Shown here piece after piece: positions 42,603 to 51,004 of a stretch of 64,000 bases of DNA. How positions within the stretch are numbered: position 1 is the stretch's first letter; the number at the start of each line of letters is the position of its first letter. The translations under genes were made by a program, and so were the position numbers. The notes under the pieces were generated by a model. It saw only the letters and a program-made list of their open reading frames with translations, was not told the origin of the DNA and made no database searches. This stretch comes from Streptomyces antarcticus (GTDB lineage: Bacteria; Actinomycetota; Actinomycetes; Streptomycetales; Streptomycetaceae): the NCBI RefSeq assembly GCF_026627255.1, contig NZ_JAPNLM010000022.1, forward strand, positions 81,950 to 145,949, given 5' to 3'.

Positions 42603-44480
42603 GGCGGTCCGGGCGAGTTCGTCGTCGAGTGCCACGGCGGCCGTGATCAGCGCGAGGTGGGTGAAGGCCTGGGGGAAGTTGCCGAGCTGCTCGCCCGTGG
42701 GGCCGATCTCCTCGGCGAACAGCCCGATGTGGTTCGCGTAGGTGAGCATCTTGTCGAAGGCGTAGCGGGCCTGCTCGATCCGCCCCGCCCGGGCGAGGGC
42801 GTAGACGTACAGGAAGCTGCACAGGGAGAACGTGCCCTCCGCCCCCTGGAGGCCGTCGGGCGAGGCGGCCGGGTCGTAGCGGTAGACGAGGCTGTCGGAG
42901 ACGAGCTCGCCCTCCATCGCGTCGAGCGTGGAGAGCCACCGCGGGTCGCGCGGGGCGATGAAGCCGACCAGGGGCATCAGCAGCAGCGAGGCGTCCAGGA
43001 CGTCGCTGTCGTAGTGCTGGACGAACGCCCGCCGTTCCGCGCTCCAGCCGCGGGTCATGATCTGCTCGAGCAGGGCGTCGCGCGCCGCGGTCCACCGGGC
43101 CAGGTCCGCGGGGCGGGCGTTGGCCGTGGCCTGGCGGATGCCGCGGTCGAAGGCGACCCAGCACATGAGGCGGCTGTAGGTGAAGTCCTTCCGGCCGCCG
43201 CGGGTCTCCCAGATGCCCTCGTCGGGGCGGTCCCAGTTCTCGCACAGCCAGTCCAGCACCTCCGCGCAGCGCTTCCAGGCGTCGTAGCCGATGATGTCGG
43301 CGACCTGCCCGGACTGAGCGAGGGCGTAGACGGCCTCGCCGTAGATGTCCAGCTGGAGCTGGCCGGCGGCGCCGTTGCCCGCGCGCACCGGGGCGGAGGC
43401 GCGCCATCCCTCGAGGTGGTCGAGGACCTCCTCGTGCAGGTACGGGTCCCCGTCGACGCGGTACATGATCTGAAGGGGCTCACCGTTGGGCGCGCGGCCC
43501 TCCTGGAGGCGGTGCCCGAGCCAGTCGCGGAAGGCGTTCGCCTCCTGCGTGAACCCGAGGTCCCGCATGGCGCGCACCGAGAGGGAGGCGTCGCGGACCC
43601 AGGTGTAGCGGTAGTCCCAGTTGCGCTCCCCGCCCTCCTGTTCGGGCAGGCCCGTGGTGGCGGCGGCGATCGGGGCGCCGGTGGGGGCGTACGTGAGGAG
43701 CTTGAGGGTGATCGCGGACCGGTTGACCATCTCCTGCCACCGGCCCCGGTAGCGGCAGCGTTCGATCCAGTCGTGCCAGAAGCGGCGCGCGCCGGTGAAC
43801 TGCTCCACCATGTCGGCCATGGTCACCGGCGGCGGGGCCGCGCCGCCGGCGTCGCAGACCGTCAGCACCACGGCCGCGTGCTCACCCGCCTCCAGAGCGA
43901 CGCGGGCGCGCACGTCCCGGCCGTCGGCCTCCAGCGACAGGGCGCCGACCGCTTGGAGGTGCGCGGTGATGCCGGGCCCCTCGAAGCGCGCGGTGGCCCC
44001 GTCCGAGGCCAGGGCGTGCGGGAGCCGTCCGTAGTCGAAGCGGGGGCGGCACTCGAGCGTGAAGCGCACCGCCCCCCGGACGACCCGCATGAAGCGCACG
44101 ATCTGGTGCCGGTCGGTGACGGTGTGGGGGTCGTGCACCGGCATGAAGTCCACGACCTCGCCGACGCCCTCGGGCGTGAGGAAACGAGTGATGAGGATGC
44201 CGGTGTCGGCCAGGTAGAGCTGACGCGTGGTGACGGCGGGCGGGCCGAACGCGTCACCGGGGCCGGAGGCGCCGTCCGCCGCGCCGCCGGCGCGGCCGGG
44301 GGCGTCCGCGGTGATGGCGAAGTACCCGCCGCGGTCGTGGTCGAGGAGGCCCGCGAAGACGCTGGGCGAGTCGAAGCGCGGTGAGCAGAACCAGTCGAGC
44401 ACTCCCTCGGAGGAGACCAGCGCGCAGGTCTGGAGGTCACCGATCAGGCCGTGCTCGGCAATGGGCGGGTAGCGGCGCAT
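42588..44480 (-). CDS. GH15 glycoside hydrolase (glucoamylase/trehalase-like)
   Basis: 630 aa from ATG 44478-44480, GGAG six bases ahead. An N-terminal beta-sandwich (IAEHGLIGDLQTCALVSSEG, DWFCSPRFDSPSVFAGLLD) precedes the alpha/alpha barrel. Barrel motifs are NWDYRYTWVRDAS, DEGIWETRGG, the acid region FAEEIGPTGEQLGNFPQAFT, and HLALI. The layout matches actinobacterial cytosolic GH15 enzymes acting on trehalose or alpha-glucans. Trehalose turnover would fit the stress context, but substrate is inferred. Confidence 0.92.
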   Translation of the reverse strand: MRRYPPIAEHGLIGDLQTCALVSSEGVLDWFCSPRFDSPSVFAGLLDHDRGGYFAITADAPGRAGGAADGASGPGDAFGPPAVTTRQLYLADTGILITRFLTPEGVGEVVDFMPVHDPHTVTDRHQIVRFMRVVRGAVRFTLECRPRFDYGRLPHALASDGATARFEGPGITAHLQAVGALSLEADGRDVRARVALEAGEHAAVVLTVCDAGGAAPPPVTMADMVEQFTGARRFWHDWIERCRYRGRWQEMVNRSAITLKLLTYAPTGAPIAAATTGLPEQEGGERNWDYRYTWVRDASLSVRAMRDLGFTQEANAFRDWLGHRLQEGRAPNGEPLQIMYRVDGDPYLHEEVLDHLEGWRASAPVRAGNGAAGQLQLDIYGEAVYALAQSGQVADIIGYDAWKRCAEVLDWLCENWDRPDEGIWETRGGRKDFTYSRLMCWVAFDRGIRQATANARPADLARWTAARDALLEQIMTRGWSAERRAFVQHYDSDVLDASLLLMPLVGFIAPRDPRWLSTLDAMEGELVSDSLVYRYDPAASPDGLQGAEGTFSLCSFLYVYALARAGRIEQARYAFDKMLTYANHIGLFAEEIGPTGEQLGNFPQAFTHLALITAAVALDDELARTAANRG

Positions 44481-44677
44481 CGGCTCTCCGGGGCTGTCGG
44501 GGGCGGCCCGGCCCGGCCGGGCAGCGGCGGACGGGGGCCGGCCCGCCGGGGGACGCCGTCGGAGTCGCTCCGGGGCCTTCGGACCGGCCACCGCGAACGC
44601 CGCGGGGACCGGCGGACCGGACGGGCGTGAAGGGGAGCGTCCGCCCGACGGCGTCACTCGCGGCGGGCGGTCGCGAC

Positions 44678-44718
44678 GCCGCCGGGGTCCCGCCTCCCGC
44701 CGCCGGGGTCCCGCCTCC
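44678..44718. repeat. Exact 20-bp direct repeat x2
   Basis: GCCGCCGGGGTCCCGCCTCC at 44678-44697 and 44699-44718, in the gap between the GH15 start and the DUF7144 gene. Confidence 0.85.
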
Positions 44719-44772
44719 GCCGCGGTCTGGCGTGCGGCGCCCGGGACGGCGGTGGCGCGGCCACCGCATACG

Positions 44773-45219
44773 TCAGACGGTGCGGTCCTGGCGGGCGCTG
44801 CCGGTGCACAGGGCCCAGATGACGAAGAGGCCGATGGCGATCGAGACGATGGCCCAGATCGGCGTGTAGGGCAGCCACATGAAGTTCAGGACCACGCTGA
44901 TGCCGGCCAGGACCACGCCCGTCGCGCGGGCCCAGAGGGCTCCCTTGAAGAGTCCGGCGCCGACGACGATCAGGATGATGCCGAGGATCAGGTGGATCCA
45001 GCCCCACGCCGTCACGTCGAACTTGAAGGTGTAGTTGCCCACGCGGGTGTATACGTCGTCCTCGGCGATGCCGGAGATCCCCTTGATCACGCCGAGTACG
45101 CCGTCCACGAGGAGCAGGACGGCGGCGAACACGGTGCCGCCGGCAGCCCAGGGGCTTCCGGTGTCGTGGGACCGGTTCGAGGCGGGGCTGGAGGGCTGGG
45201 GTGTCGTCTGGTGGGCCAC
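44773..45219 (-). CDS. DUF7144-type four-helix membrane protein
   Basis: 148 aa from GTG 45217-45219, six bases after AAGGAG. Four membrane helices (GGTVFAAVLLLVDGVLGVIK; WIHLILGIILIVVGAGLF; ATGVVLAGISVVLNFMWL; AIVSIAIGLFVIWALC) and an N-terminal Ser/Pro tail. The pattern fits DUF7144 membrane proteins, common in Streptomyces and of unknown function. Confidence 0.85.
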   Translation of the reverse strand: MAHQTTPQPSSPASNRSHDTGSPWAAGGTVFAAVLLLVDGVLGVIKGISGIAEDDVYTRVGNYTFKFDVTAWGWIHLILGIILIVVGAGLFKGALWARATGVVLAGISVVLNFMWLPYTPIWAIVSIAIGLFVIWALCTGSARQDRTV

Positions 45220-45374
45220 GGGATGCTCCTTGACCTGAGGGAACGCCGCTTCAGGCGCGACTCCAGCATTCGCCGTGACCCGGGGGAGGGACACCGGAGC
45301 GCGGCCGTTCGGGTGAACCCGTTCGCACGGAAGGCGGTGTCTCCTCCCCGCCCGCCGGTGTGGGGGAGGCGCGT
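45220..45374. other. Promoter-side gap of DUF7144 gene
   Basis: No gene seen. GC-rich; leads into the AMP-ligase relic. Confidence 0.4.
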
Positions 45375-45655
45375 CCTCGCCGATCCGGTCCCGGGTCCTC
45401 GGCCAGGACGACGGTGCCGCCGAGGGAGAGGGTACCGACGATGCCGGGGGAGCCGAGGACGAGACCGGACACGGCGGGCAGCGCGGCGAGGTACACGTCG
45501 TCCTCGCTGAGCGGCACCAGCTCGGCGGCGGCCCGCGCCTGGTAGGCGAAGTCGTCGTGGGTGCGCGGAACGGGCAGGGGCTCTGGGGCGGCAGTGCCGG
45601 AGAGGAGGAAGAACGCCACCTGGCCGGCGTTCCGCGCGAGCGCCCGGTCGGGCGG
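45375..45655 (-). pseudogene. Relic of an aryl-AMP ligase (DHB/salicylate type)
   Basis: On the minus strand a frame reads GQVAFFLLSG, PRTHDDFAYQARAAAEL, DDVYLAALPAVSG and GIVGTLSLGGTVVLAEDPGP. This is the core of EntE/DhbE-like adenylation enzymes. The ATP-binding signature normally GGTTGLPK is corrupted (GTAAPEPLP). Both ends of a roughly 540-residue enzyme are absent and no start with a ribosome site is present. The parent pathway would be catecholate or salicylate siderophore synthesis; no siblings remain. Confidence 0.65.
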
Positions 45656-45816
45656 GGAGCCGACGGAGCCCGGCGGGAAGCAGTGACAGCCCGAGGTGTC
45701 GGTCGTGAAGCCGCCGTACGGGGACGCGGCACCCGGAGCGTCGAGGGGCAACACCCGCCGCACGAAGGGCGCTTCGGCGGCGACGCCCGCGGTCTGGGCG
45801 CGCTGGGTGCCCGAAA

Positions 45817-45863
45817 GGCCTCCGTGCGGCGGGTGCCGGGCCGGCACCCGGCGCACGGAGGCC
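45817..45863. terminator. Long near-perfect hairpin
   Basis: 23-nt arms (45817-45839, 45841-45863), one mismatch, single-base loop. It lies 35 bp downstream of the lipoprotein stop. Confidence 0.75.
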
Positions 45864-45897
45864 CGCGCGGCGTTCCCGACCCCGCGGCACGCACGCG

Positions 45898-46401
45898 CTA
45901 GTACCGCAGTGCCGTGCCGGTCTCCGCCGTGACCGTGCCGGACAGCTTGTGCGTGCTGCGGGCGGTGCCCTGCCCCGTCGCGTTCCCGGGCACGTCCGAC
46001 ACCGTCACCACGACCGTGTCCAGGAGGTTCCCGCTCTCGTCCTTCAAGTTCACCTGCACCGCGAACGACTTCGCCGACCCGTCGGTGTTCTTCACGGACA
46101 CGGGCACCGTAGTGAAGCCCTCCCCGTCGGCCGCGGGCGCGCCCAAGGTCACCTCCGCCTTCGCGTCCACCCCGTCCTTGACCTCCCCGAGCTTGTCCCT
46201 CGCCACGGCGGCGGCGGACGCCGCCGCGTCCGACGCCCCGGACGCGGCGGAGGAGACCGCCGCCCCCGCCGACTCCACCGCCGAAGCTGCCTTCGAGGCC
46301 GCCGTGCCGGGATCACCGTCCCCCGAGCAGCCCGCCGTACCCAGCGCCAGTGCCGCCGCGACCACCACACCGGCCGCGCCACGCATCCACACGATCGCCA
46401 T
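45898..46401 (-). CDS. Secreted lipoprotein with FxLYD-like domain
   Basis: 167 aa from ATG 46399-46401, preceded by GGAGG. Lipobox LGTAGC near residue 24, then an Ala/Ser-rich helical spacer. A beta-sandwich follows (VPVSVKNTDGSAKSFAVQVN, DTVVVTVSDVPGNATGQG). The spacing of aromatic and small residues resembles FxLYD domains. It is anchored outside the membrane; role unknown. Confidence 0.8.
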   Translation of the reverse strand: MAIVWMRGAAGVVVAAALALGTAGCSGDGDPGTAASKAASAVESAGAAVSSAASGASDAAASAAAVARDKLGEVKDGVDAKAEVTLGAPAADGEGFTTVPVSVKNTDGSAKSFAVQVNLKDESGNLLDTVVVTVSDVPGNATGQGTARSTHKLSGTVTAETGTALRY

Positions 46402-46829
46402 CACGCCTCCAAAGTTGTCCGTCCCGTCAAGTCAAGGCTCTGACCGCCCGGACACGGGGTATCACCCGGCTCTCCATCCGGGTGACGGCAGCCTCCGGCG
46501 CCCGCGCGGGAGCCGCCGTCGGCGGGACGCTCACCCGCGTGGGGGAGGCGTGTCCGCCAGGTCCGCCTCCGGGGCGACGGCAGGACAGCCGGGCTCGAAG
46601 AGGCTGTGGTGCGTGACCACGACCAGCTCACCACACCAGAACACGCCTCCCCACGACACCGGGCTCGGCCTCGCCCCATCGGCGCACCAGGCCGAGGGCG
46701 GTGTTGACCTTCGTGTGACCGGATCGGGCGGCCCCCGCCCGCATGCCGCCGGCGGGGGCGGCGCGGCCGCCGGGCGCCGGGGTGTGCCGGGGGCCCCGCC
46801 GGCCTTCTCGGGGGGACCCGCCCAGGGGT
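46402..46829. other. Gene-free region
   Basis: About 430 bp with no convincing gene. A minus frame ending VVVTHHSLFEPGCPAVAPEA could be a worn fragment. Short hairpins are present (46775-46800 GC-rich). Confidence 0.35.
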
Positions 46830-46835
46830 TAGTCT
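46830..46835 (+). promoter_or_regulatory. -10 box for a leaderless MarR transcript
   Basis: TAGTCT at 46830-46835, six bases before GTG 46842. This is the usual layout for leaderless Streptomyces messages. Confidence 0.55.
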
Positions 46836-46841
46836 GTGCGG

Positions 46842-47390
46842 GTGGAGGCGGCTGACCGGCGAGAAGACGAGGGACCCCGTGCCGGGCGGCCGGGCACGGG
46901 CGACGCACGGCTGATGGCCGTCGCCCGCCACCTGCGCCACATCAACGGCGAGATGAACGGGCAGATCCACCGCTTCGCCGGGGAACAGGGCCTGCACGCC
47001 ACGGACATCCAGGCCCTGGCCGCCATCCTCGACGCCCCGTCCCCGCTGACCGCCGGTCGGCTCGGGCAGCACCTCGGGATCACCTCGGGCTCCGTCACCG
47101 CCTGCCTCGACCGCCTGGAGAAGGCGGGGCACGTCCGGCGCGTCCGGGACTCGGCCGACCGCCGCGTCGTGCACCTCTACTACGAGCCCACGGCCCGCAA
47201 GGTCGCGGCCGATCATTTCCGCGTCCTGGCCCGGGCCACGGAACGCGCCCTGGAACGCGTCGGCGAGGATGACGCGGCCGCCGCGCTGAGGTTCCTCGCC
47301 CTCCTCGGCGAGGAGTTCTCCGCAGGCGGATCGAGCGGATCGAGTGGATCAGGCGGATCGGGCGGGCCCGGCGGATCCGCCGGAGCCTGA
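46842..47390 (+). CDS. MarR-family regulator of the MMPL pump
   Basis: 182 aa from GTG 46842 (leaderless; GTG 46836 and ATG 46914 are alternatives). Winged helix: LTAGRLGQHLGITSGSVTAC, then HVRRVRDSADRRVVHLYYEP. A Ser/Gly-rich tail ends it. It is convergent with the MMPL gene, whose promoter region bears a perfect MarR-style palindrome (49604-49622), so it likely represses that pump in response to a drug-like ligand. Confidence 0.88.
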   Translation: MEAADRREDEGPRAGRPGTGDARLMAVARHLRHINGEMNGQIHRFAGEQGLHATDIQALAAILDAPSPLTAGRLGQHLGITSGSVTACLDRLEKAGHVRRVRDSADRRVVHLYYEPTARKVAADHFRVLARATERALERVGEDDAAAALRFLALLGEEFSAGGSSGSSGSGGSGGPGGSAGA

Positions 47391-47399
47391 GCCCGGGGT

Positions 47400-47429
47400 C
47401 CCGCCCGCGCCTGACGGCGTACGGGCGGG
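47400..47429. terminator. Bidirectional hairpin
   Basis: CCCGCCCG (47400-47407) with CGGGCGGG (47422-47429) between convergent marR and MMPL genes. Confidence 0.65.
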
Positions 47430-47444
47430 GCCGGCTCCGCGGAC

Positions 47445-49568
47445 TCAGTCCGTACCCGCCGCCGCGGGCTTCCGCTCCGGGGCCGGGTCGGCGGGCCGGC
47501 TGAGGCGTCCGGGCCACCAGGCCCGGGGGCCGATGTCCAGCACCAGCGCGGGCACGAGGAGCGAGCGGACGAGCAGGGTGTCCATCAGTACCCCGAACGC
47601 GACGATGAACGCGATCTGTACGAGGAAGGCGAGCGGGATCACGCCGAGGGCGGCGAAGGTCGCCGCGAGCACCACCCCCGCCGAGGTGATCACCCCGCCG
47701 GTGGCCGTCAGCCCGCGCGTCACCCCCTCGCGGACGCCGTGCCGCAACGACTCCTCGCGGACCCGCGACATCAGGAAGATGTTGTAGTCGACGCCCAGCG
47801 CCACCAGGAAGACGAACCCGTACAGCGGGACCGAGGAGTCGGTACCCGTGAAGCCGAAGACGTACCGGAAGACCAGGGCCGACACCCCCAGCGTGGCGAA
47901 GAAGTTCAGGGCGACCGTGGCGACCAGCAGCAGGGGCATCACCAGCGAGCGCAGCAGCCCGATCAGGATCACCAGGATGACGGCCAAGACCACCGGGACG
48001 ATGAGCGCGCGGTCCCGTTCGGCGGTCCGCTGCGTGTCGTAGGCCTGCGCGGTGTAGCCGCCCACGAGGGCGCCGGCGTCCGGCACCGCGTGCACGGCCT
48101 GGCGCAGCCGCGCCACCGTCGCCTTCGCCGCCTCGGTGTCCGGCGGATCCTCCAGCGTGGCGTCGACGCGGACCCGCCCGTCCGCGATCACCGGCGACTG
48201 CGGCCTCCCCGGCTCGGCCACCACCGAGGCCGAGGCCACTCCATCGGTCTCCTCGACCGCCCGGCGGACCTCCGGCAGCCGGTCGGCGTCGGCGATCACC
48301 ACGGCGGGATTCCCCGAACCGCCCGGGAAGTGCCGGCTCAACTCGCGCTGTCCGGCGACGGACGGAGCCTCGTTCACGAAGATCTCGTCGAGCGGCACGC
48401 CCCCGGAGTTGAGGGTCGGCGCGAAGGCCGAGCAGGCCAGCAGGCCCACGAGGACGACGGACCAGACCTTGCGCGGGGCGCGGTCGACGAGCGCGGCGGT
48501 CCGTTCCCAGATCCCCCGCCCGCCGTTCTCCCGCCCGCCGTTCTCCCGCCGGACGCGCGCGGGCCAGTACGCCCGGCGGCCCAGCAGCACCAGGGCGCAG
48601 GGAAGGAAGGTGAGCGCGCTCAGCACCGCGCACACGATCCCGATCGCACCGACCGGGCCGAGCGCCCGGTTGTTGGTCAAGTCGCTGAGGAACAGGGCGA
48701 GCAGGCCCAGCGCGACCGTGCCCGCACTGGCCACGATCGGCCCGGCCGACCGGCGCAGGGCGTCGCGCATCGCCGTGAAGCGGTCGTCCTCGTGCTGGAG
48801 TTCCTCGCGGAAGCGCGCCGTCAGCAACAGGGCGTAGTCCGTGGCCGCGCCGATCACCAGGATCGAGAGGATCCCCTGGACCTGGCCGTCCACGCGCACC
48901 AGCCCCCGGTCCGCCAGCGCGTAGACGACGGCGCACGCCGTGCCCAGCGCGAACACCGCCCCGATGATGATCAGTACGGGAAGCAGCACGCTGCGGTAGA
49001 CGAGCAGCAGGATGACGAGGACGGTGAGCAGCGCCACGCCGAGCAGCAGGCCGTCGATGCCGGCGAAGGCGTCCGACAGATCGGCCTGCGTGGCGGCGGG
49101 GCCCGTCAGCTGGACCGTCGTCCCGCCGACCACGGAGGCGGCGGCACGGATCTCGCCCAGCGCCGACGGCAGTTCGTCGCCCAGGTCGGGGCGCAGCTGG
49201 AGCACGGCCCGCAACGCCCTGCCGTCCTCGGACGCGGCGACGGGGGACGGCGGCCCCGCGAAAGCGGGCCCGCCGTCGAGCCGGGCGAGGGCCGTGGTCG
49301 CGGCCTGCTCCTGTTCGGGAGTGACGGACGCGCCGCCGTCGCGGGTCCAGACCACGACGGCGGGAAGGGTCTCCTGCTGCCGGAAGGCGGCCTGGGCCCG
49401 GACGACCTTCGTGGACTCGGCGCTCCGGGGGAGGAAGGCGGCCTGGTCGTTGGTGGCGACCTCACCGAGCTTGCCGGCGTACGGGCCCAGCGTGCCGCCG
49501 ATACCGAGCCACGCCACGAGGAGGAGGGCGGGCACGAGCCATCGGGCCAGTCGGGGAGAGGGGGACAT
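47445..49568 (-). CDS. MMPL/RND-family transporter
   Basis: 707 aa from ATG 49566-49568 with AGGAG ahead. Twelve membrane helices in two MMPL repeats: an extracytoplasmic loop after helix 1 (WTRDGGASVTPEQ), then GAATDYALLLTARFREEL in the first. The second has VALGVDYNIFLMSRVREES. MMPL pumps of this size export lipids, antibiotics or metabolites. The inverted repeat upstream suggests MarR control. Confidence 0.93.
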   Translation of the reverse strand: MSPSPRLARWLVPALLLVAWLGIGGTLGPYAGKLGEVATNDQAAFLPRSAESTKVVRAQAAFRQQETLPAVVVWTRDGGASVTPEQEQAATTALARLDGGPAFAGPPSPVAASEDGRALRAVLQLRPDLGDELPSALGEIRAAASVVGGTTVQLTGPAATQADLSDAFAGIDGLLLGVALLTVLVILLLVYRSVLLPVLIIIGAVFALGTACAVVYALADRGLVRVDGQVQGILSILVIGAATDYALLLTARFREELQHEDDRFTAMRDALRRSAGPIVASAGTVALGLLALFLSDLTNNRALGPVGAIGIVCAVLSALTFLPCALVLLGRRAYWPARVRRENGGRENGGRGIWERTAALVDRAPRKVWSVVLVGLLACSAFAPTLNSGGVPLDEIFVNEAPSVAGQRELSRHFPGGSGNPAVVIADADRLPEVRRAVEETDGVASASVVAEPGRPQSPVIADGRVRVDATLEDPPDTEAAKATVARLRQAVHAVPDAGALVGGYTAQAYDTQRTAERDRALIVPVVLAVILVILIGLLRSLVMPLLLVATVALNFFATLGVSALVFRYVFGFTGTDSSVPLYGFVFLVALGVDYNIFLMSRVREESLRHGVREGVTRGLTATGGVITSAGVVLAATFAALGVIPLAFLVQIAFIVAFGVLMDTLLVRSLLVPALVLDIGPRAWWPGRLSRPADPAPERKPAAAGTD

Positions 49569-49603
49569 GATGCTCCTGGGGCAGGGGTCTCTCGATAGCC
49601 ACT

Positions 49604-49622
49604 TATCTTGATGGTCAAGATA
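49604..49622. promoter_or_regulatory. MarR-type operator
   Basis: TATCTTGA-TGG-TCAAGATA is a perfect 8-bp inverted repeat with the TTGA/TCAA arms typical of Streptomyces MarR sites. It lies about 40 bp upstream of the MMPL start. Confidence 0.75.
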
Positions 49623-49795
49623 TACGGCTGTGAGGACAGCCCCTCACCGGGCACGCCCACCGACGCGGTCTGCGCCGTCGCCCCGCGGCCTCTCCCCGGG
49701 CAGGCGGGCGGACGGGCGCGACCTCGCCGCGAGCGAGGTGATCCGGCGCGGGCGTTGTGCGGGGTGGCCGGGCGGTCCGGACGTGAACAGGGGGG

Positions 49796-50539
49796 TCAAG
49801 CGCGGACGTTGAGCAGGGTCAGCGGGCTCGAGCTGGGCCGGGGGGAGCCGGCCTCGGGTTCGAGGGTCAGGCCGACGGCCAGGGCCTGACCGGTGTCGCC
49901 GCGCAGCAGTACCGCGCCGTCGTGTCGCATCGAGCCCGCCGGACGCATGGTGCCGTGGTCGTCGAACCACAGCTGGTAGACCTTCCCGGCAGGTGCGGGA
50001 GGCAGGCCCGAGGCCACGAACACGGACCTGTTCAGCAGCGCCGACGTCACCACGGAGACGGTCGCGCCCCCGCGGGTGCGCCCGTACACGGTCCGCGCGT
50101 CGGGCGCGGTCATGACGGCGGACAGTTCCCGCACCTGCCAGTCGGAGAGCAGCGCCCGGGGCCGCGCCTGCGCGATCCGCTGGTGCTGCCACACGGCGGC
50201 GGAACCAAAGGCGGCCGCGGCGACACAGGCCGCCAGGACCACGGGCCCCGCCCTGCGGATCAGGAGCGCGAACGGTCCGACGGCACGCTCGGGGCGCGTG
50301 GGCGGGGGCGACTGGCGGACGGAGCCGATGCCGCACAGGACCGCCCGCCGCACGGACGTGGGCGGGGACAGGCCCACCGCTGACGCGAGAGCGGCCGACG
50401 TCGCCCTGAAACCGGCCACCTCCAGCGCGCACGCCGGGCACCGCTCCAGGTGGGAGGCGAAGGCGCGGCGCTCCTCACCGCCGAGCGCGTCGAGGGCGTA
50501 GGCACCCGCGAGGGCGTGCGGATCTTCTTCGTGTTTCAT
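49796..50539 (-). CDS. RskA-type zinc anti-sigma factor
   Basis: 247 aa from ATG 50537-50539 (GGGGTGA five bases ahead). A zinc-binding anti-sigma domain (HxxxCxxC in ASHLERCPACALEV), one membrane helix (GPVVLAACVAAAAFGSAAVW) and an extracytoplasmic RskA domain (KVYQLWFDDHGTMRPAGSM). RskA normally holds the ECF sigma SigK and is encoded just after it. Here no sigma gene precedes it. The downstream fasciclin and sulfite-oxidase-like genes match the SigK neighbourhood seen in other actinobacteria. Confidence 0.88.
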   Translation of the reverse strand: MKHEEDPHALAGAYALDALGGEERRAFASHLERCPACALEVAGFRATSAALASAVGLSPPTSVRRAVLCGIGSVRQSPPPTRPERAVGPFALLIRRAGPVVLAACVAAAAFGSAAVWQHQRIAQARPRALLSDWQVRELSAVMTAPDARTVYGRTRGGATVSVVTSALLNRSVFVASGLPPAPAGKVYQLWFDDHGTMRPAGSMRHDGAVLLRGDTGQALAVGLTLEPEAGSPRPSSSPLTLLNVRA

Positions 50540-51004
50540 CTGGTCACCCCATGCGGTCGTGCGGCGGGACGGGTCCGCCGCACAGGTCGGGTCTCCTGCC
50601 TGCCGGGAGCGGGCCCGCTCCGTCGCAAAGCCCGCGTCCGCCCCGGCGCCGTCGACGGACAGGGCGGCAGCGCCGTGGCCGGTCCACGGGGTGACTGGCG
50701 CTCGACCCGGCATCGGGACCGACCCCCTTGGTGCTGCGGCGGCCGGCCGTGGACCCGTCCGTCGCCTGAACGGTGTTCGGAACGGCGGCCGATGAGGATT
50801 GGCCTTGCGCACGGCTGCGCCCGTACGGCCGAACGCCCGGCCTGAACGACCGGCTGAACGTATGGGCGGCCGCGGTGCGAGCAGGTGCCCGCCCCGGAGG
50901 GCGTCCGTCTGCGGCGCCCCCTGCCGGTGCGTCGCGACGTCAAGGAAGCGGCCGATCTTCATCTCATCGAAGGTGGGACCAATCCGCCGGACGTGGTGGC
51001 GCGA
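50540..51004. other. Gene-free region where a sigma gene would be expected
   Basis: 465 bp between divergent RskA and the oxidoreductase. Neither strand shows an ECF sigma-like translation. It holds the two promoters. Confidence 0.5.
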
